Below, piece after piece: positions 62,330 to 64,000 of a stretch of 64,000 nucleotides of DNA. Below the pieces are notes generated by a model. It saw nothing but the letters and a program-made list of their open reading frames with translations, did no database searches and was not told where the DNA came from. Numbering within the stretch: position 1 is the first letter of the stretch; every line of letters begins with the position of its first letter. The stretch covers positions 372,001 through 436,000 of the forward strand of contig NZ_FNAO01000003.1 in assembly GCF_900101815.1 (NCBI RefSeq), given 5' to 3'. Made by a program: the position numbers and the translations under genes. The stretch comes from Pricia antarctica (GTDB taxonomy: Bacteria; Bacteroidota; Bacteroidia; Flavobacteriales; Flavobacteriaceae).

Positions 62330-64000
62330 ATGAAACACACCTATCACATACAAGGGATGACCTGCAATGGTTGTCGTAACCACGTAGAACAAACACTTTC
62401 CAAGGTGGAAGGCGTGACTCAGACTTCCGTGAATTTGGAAAAGGAGGAAGCCACCATCGAAATGGATTCCCATATTCCCATCGATAAGTTTCAAGATGCT
62501 CTAAAACAGGATGGCGGAAGCTACACGATACATACACCTGGTAGTCATAGCCATACCTCCGAATCAAAAGAGGAAGCCAGGCCAAAAGGCAAAGGAACCG
62601 GCACTTTCTACTGCCCCATGCACTGCGAGGGCGACAAGACCTATGACAAACCCGGTGACTGCCCCGTATGCGGCATGGGTCTCGTGGAAGAACAAAACCT
62701 TTCCGAAACATCATCCGAGCAATGGACCTGCCCTATGCATCCCGAAATCATAAAGGATGAATCTGGCTCTTGTCCCATTTGTGGAATGGATTTGGTGCCA
62801 CTGGAGCCAGACCTTTCCGCGGAAGAGAAGACCTATAAAAAACTATTGAAAAAGTTCTGGATAGCGCTAGGTTTTACATTGCCGGTTTTCTTGATTGCCA
62901 TGAGCGAGATGATACCCAACAATCCATTGTATGAAATCATGGAACAAAAATGGTGGAACTGGATACAGTTCGGTTTATCTATTCCAGTGGTATTCTATGC
63001 AACTTGGATGTTCTTTGAACGGGCCTACCGCAGCATTAAAACGTGGAACCTGAACATGTTCACCCTAATCGGTATCGGTGCCGGGGTGGCCTGGACGTTC
63101 AGTGTGTTCGGGATGTTGTTCCCTGATTTTTTTCCAGAGCAGTTCAAGACCGGATCCGGTGCGGTACACGTTTATTTCGAGGCGGCAACGGTAATTCTCA
63201 CCTTAGTTTTGATGGGCCAGGTTCTAGAAGCAAGGGCGCACAGTAAAACAAACTCGGCAGTAAAGGAACTATTGAAATTGGCACCCAACAAAGCGGTACG
63301 TGTCGTTGATGGAAATGAAGAGGAGGTTTCCATCGACCAAATCCAAAAGGGAGATATCCTTCGCGTAAAACCTGGCGATAAAATTCCTGTGGATGGCGTG
63401 ATAACCGAAGGACATACCACCGTAGATGAATCGATGATCTCGGGCGAGCCTATTCCCGTTGACAAATCCGAAGACGATAAAGTGAACAGTGGAACGATTA
63501 ACGGCAACCAGTCGTTCTTGATGCAAGCGGAAAAAGTAGGAAGCGATACGCTACTTTCCCAAATCATACATATGGTAAACGAGGCCAGCCGCAGCCGTGC
63601 ACCTATCCAAAAGCTGGCCGATACGGTCTCCGGCTATTTTGTGCCTCTCGTGGTTCTTATTGCCGTGATCACCTTTGTGGTCTGGGCCATTTGGGGGCCG
63701 GAACCGGTCTACGTCTACGCACTTGTAAATGCTATTGCCGTATTGATCATCGCCTGTCCCTGTGCGCTAGGGCTGGCGACGCCAATGTCAATCATGGTGG
63801 GCGTTGGCAAGGGCGCCCAGAATGGCGTACTGATAAAAAATGCAGAAGCCCTAGAGAAAATGGACAAGGTAGATACCTTGATCGTCGATAAGACGGGAAC
63901 CATTACCGAAGGAAAACCTACGGTAGAAAAAATGGGTTCGTTCACGGATTCCTTTTCTGAAAGGGATATTACGCAGCTTATCGCTTCCCTAAACAGTTCT
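62330..64000 (+). CDS. copA: Copper-translocating P1B-type ATPase (3' truncated by window end)
   Basis: The frame is open to the last base: 557 codons are present. Order: an HMA domain with MTCNGC (10-15); a histidine-rich linker; two HMBD/YHS-type zinc-like motifs (YCPMHCEG...CPVCGM and TCPMHPEI...CPICGM, about 100-160); membrane helices; the TGE-type actuator loop MISGEP; the channel motif CPC (476-478); and the phosphorylation site DKTGT (520-524). The CPC type exports Cu(I)/Ag(I) from the cytosol. The ATP-binding domain lies outside the window. Confidence 0.95.
   Translation, partial: MKHTYHIQGMTCNGCRNHVEQTLSKVEGVTQTSVNLEKEEATIEMDSHIPIDKFQDALKQDGGSYTIHTPGSHSHTSESKEEARPKGKGTGTFYCPMHCEGDKTYDKPGDCPVCGMGLVEEQNLSETSSEQWTCPMHPEIIKDESGSCPICGMDLVPLEPDLSAEEKTYKKLLKKFWIALGFTLPVFLIAMSEMIPNNPLYEIMEQKWWNWIQFGLSIPVVFYATWMFFERAYRSIKTWNLNMFTLIGIGAGVAWTFSVFGMLFPDFFPEQFKTGSGAVHVYFEAATVILTLVLMGQVLEARAHSKTNSAVKELLKLAPNKAVRVVDGNEEEVSIDQIQKGDILRVKPGDKIPVDGVITEGHTTVDESMISGEPIPVDKSEDDKVNSGTINGNQSFLMQAEKVGSDTLLSQIIHMVNEASRSRAPIQKLADTVSGYFVPLVVLIAVITFVVWAIWGPEPVYVYALVNAIAVLIIACPCALGLATPMSIMVGVGKGAQNGVLIKNAEALEKMDKVDTLIVDKTGTITEGKPTVEKMGSFTDSFSERDITQLIASLNSS

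Overview
The window is a stretch of a Bacteroidota chromosome, almost certainly a marine member of the Flavobacteriaceae. This rests on several observations: a full-length sprA (the type IX secretion pore and gliding motility protein) in the ruvA-sprA-gcvH-vanZ arrangement, a protein with a type IX sorting domain, a ribosomal S2 with a long flavobacterial-style tail, Bacteroidota promoters (TTTG or TTG, about 19 bases, then TAnnTTTG), and use of TTG and GTG starts. The genus cannot be fixed from the sequence alone.

From 1 to about 7.4 kb lie the end of an MscS channel, tsaB, and a MacAB-TolC-like tripartite ABC exporter (ATPase, two permeases, adaptor, outer membrane channel) on the minus strand. 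A 26-codon stub of a third permease sits just upstream. From 7.5 to 13.3 kb is an accessory and assembly cluster for a heme-copper cytochrome oxidase (cyoE, two subunit III genes, subunit IV, a cysteine-less thioredoxin-like protein, SCO, DUF420, a small CxxC protein). It lacks the catalytic subunits I and II. A 160-base element with perfect 16-base terminal inverted repeats lies inside it. From 13.4 to 25.5 kb come tonB-like, vanZ-like, gcvH, sprA, ruvA and the malic enzyme/phosphotransacetylase fusion maeB.

From 25.7 to 48.2 kb are housekeeping genes: an SLC45-type MFS transporter, queG, a cytochrome P450, ruvB, an acyl-CoA oxidase-like enzyme, the rplM-rpsI-rpsB-tsf ribosomal operon with a candidate structured rpsB leader, a tiny sorting-domain protein, polA, a glycosylasparaginase, cutC, a metallophosphoesterase, a thioredoxin-fold protein without its cysteines, and a large DUF2723 membrane protein.

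A tRNA-Gln at 48.84 kb, with its own promoter and terminator, marks a change in content. Beyond it are a decayed vanadium haloperoxidase fragment, an intact vanadium haloperoxidase, and a copper-handling cluster, all plus strand, that runs off the right edge. The cluster contains a HYC_CC_PP protein, a CusA/CzcA RND pump, a TolC partner with an odd N-terminal extension, a metal-domain/AraC regulator, a cysteine-rich Csp-like copper-storage protein with an in-frame TGA near its expected start, a multicopper oxidase with a methionine-rich insert fused to a CopB-like barrel, a DUF3347 lipoprotein, a permease and a CopA P-type ATPase (truncated at the edge). Together these would sense, oxidise, store and export copper. 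No CusB-type adaptor is present inside the window.
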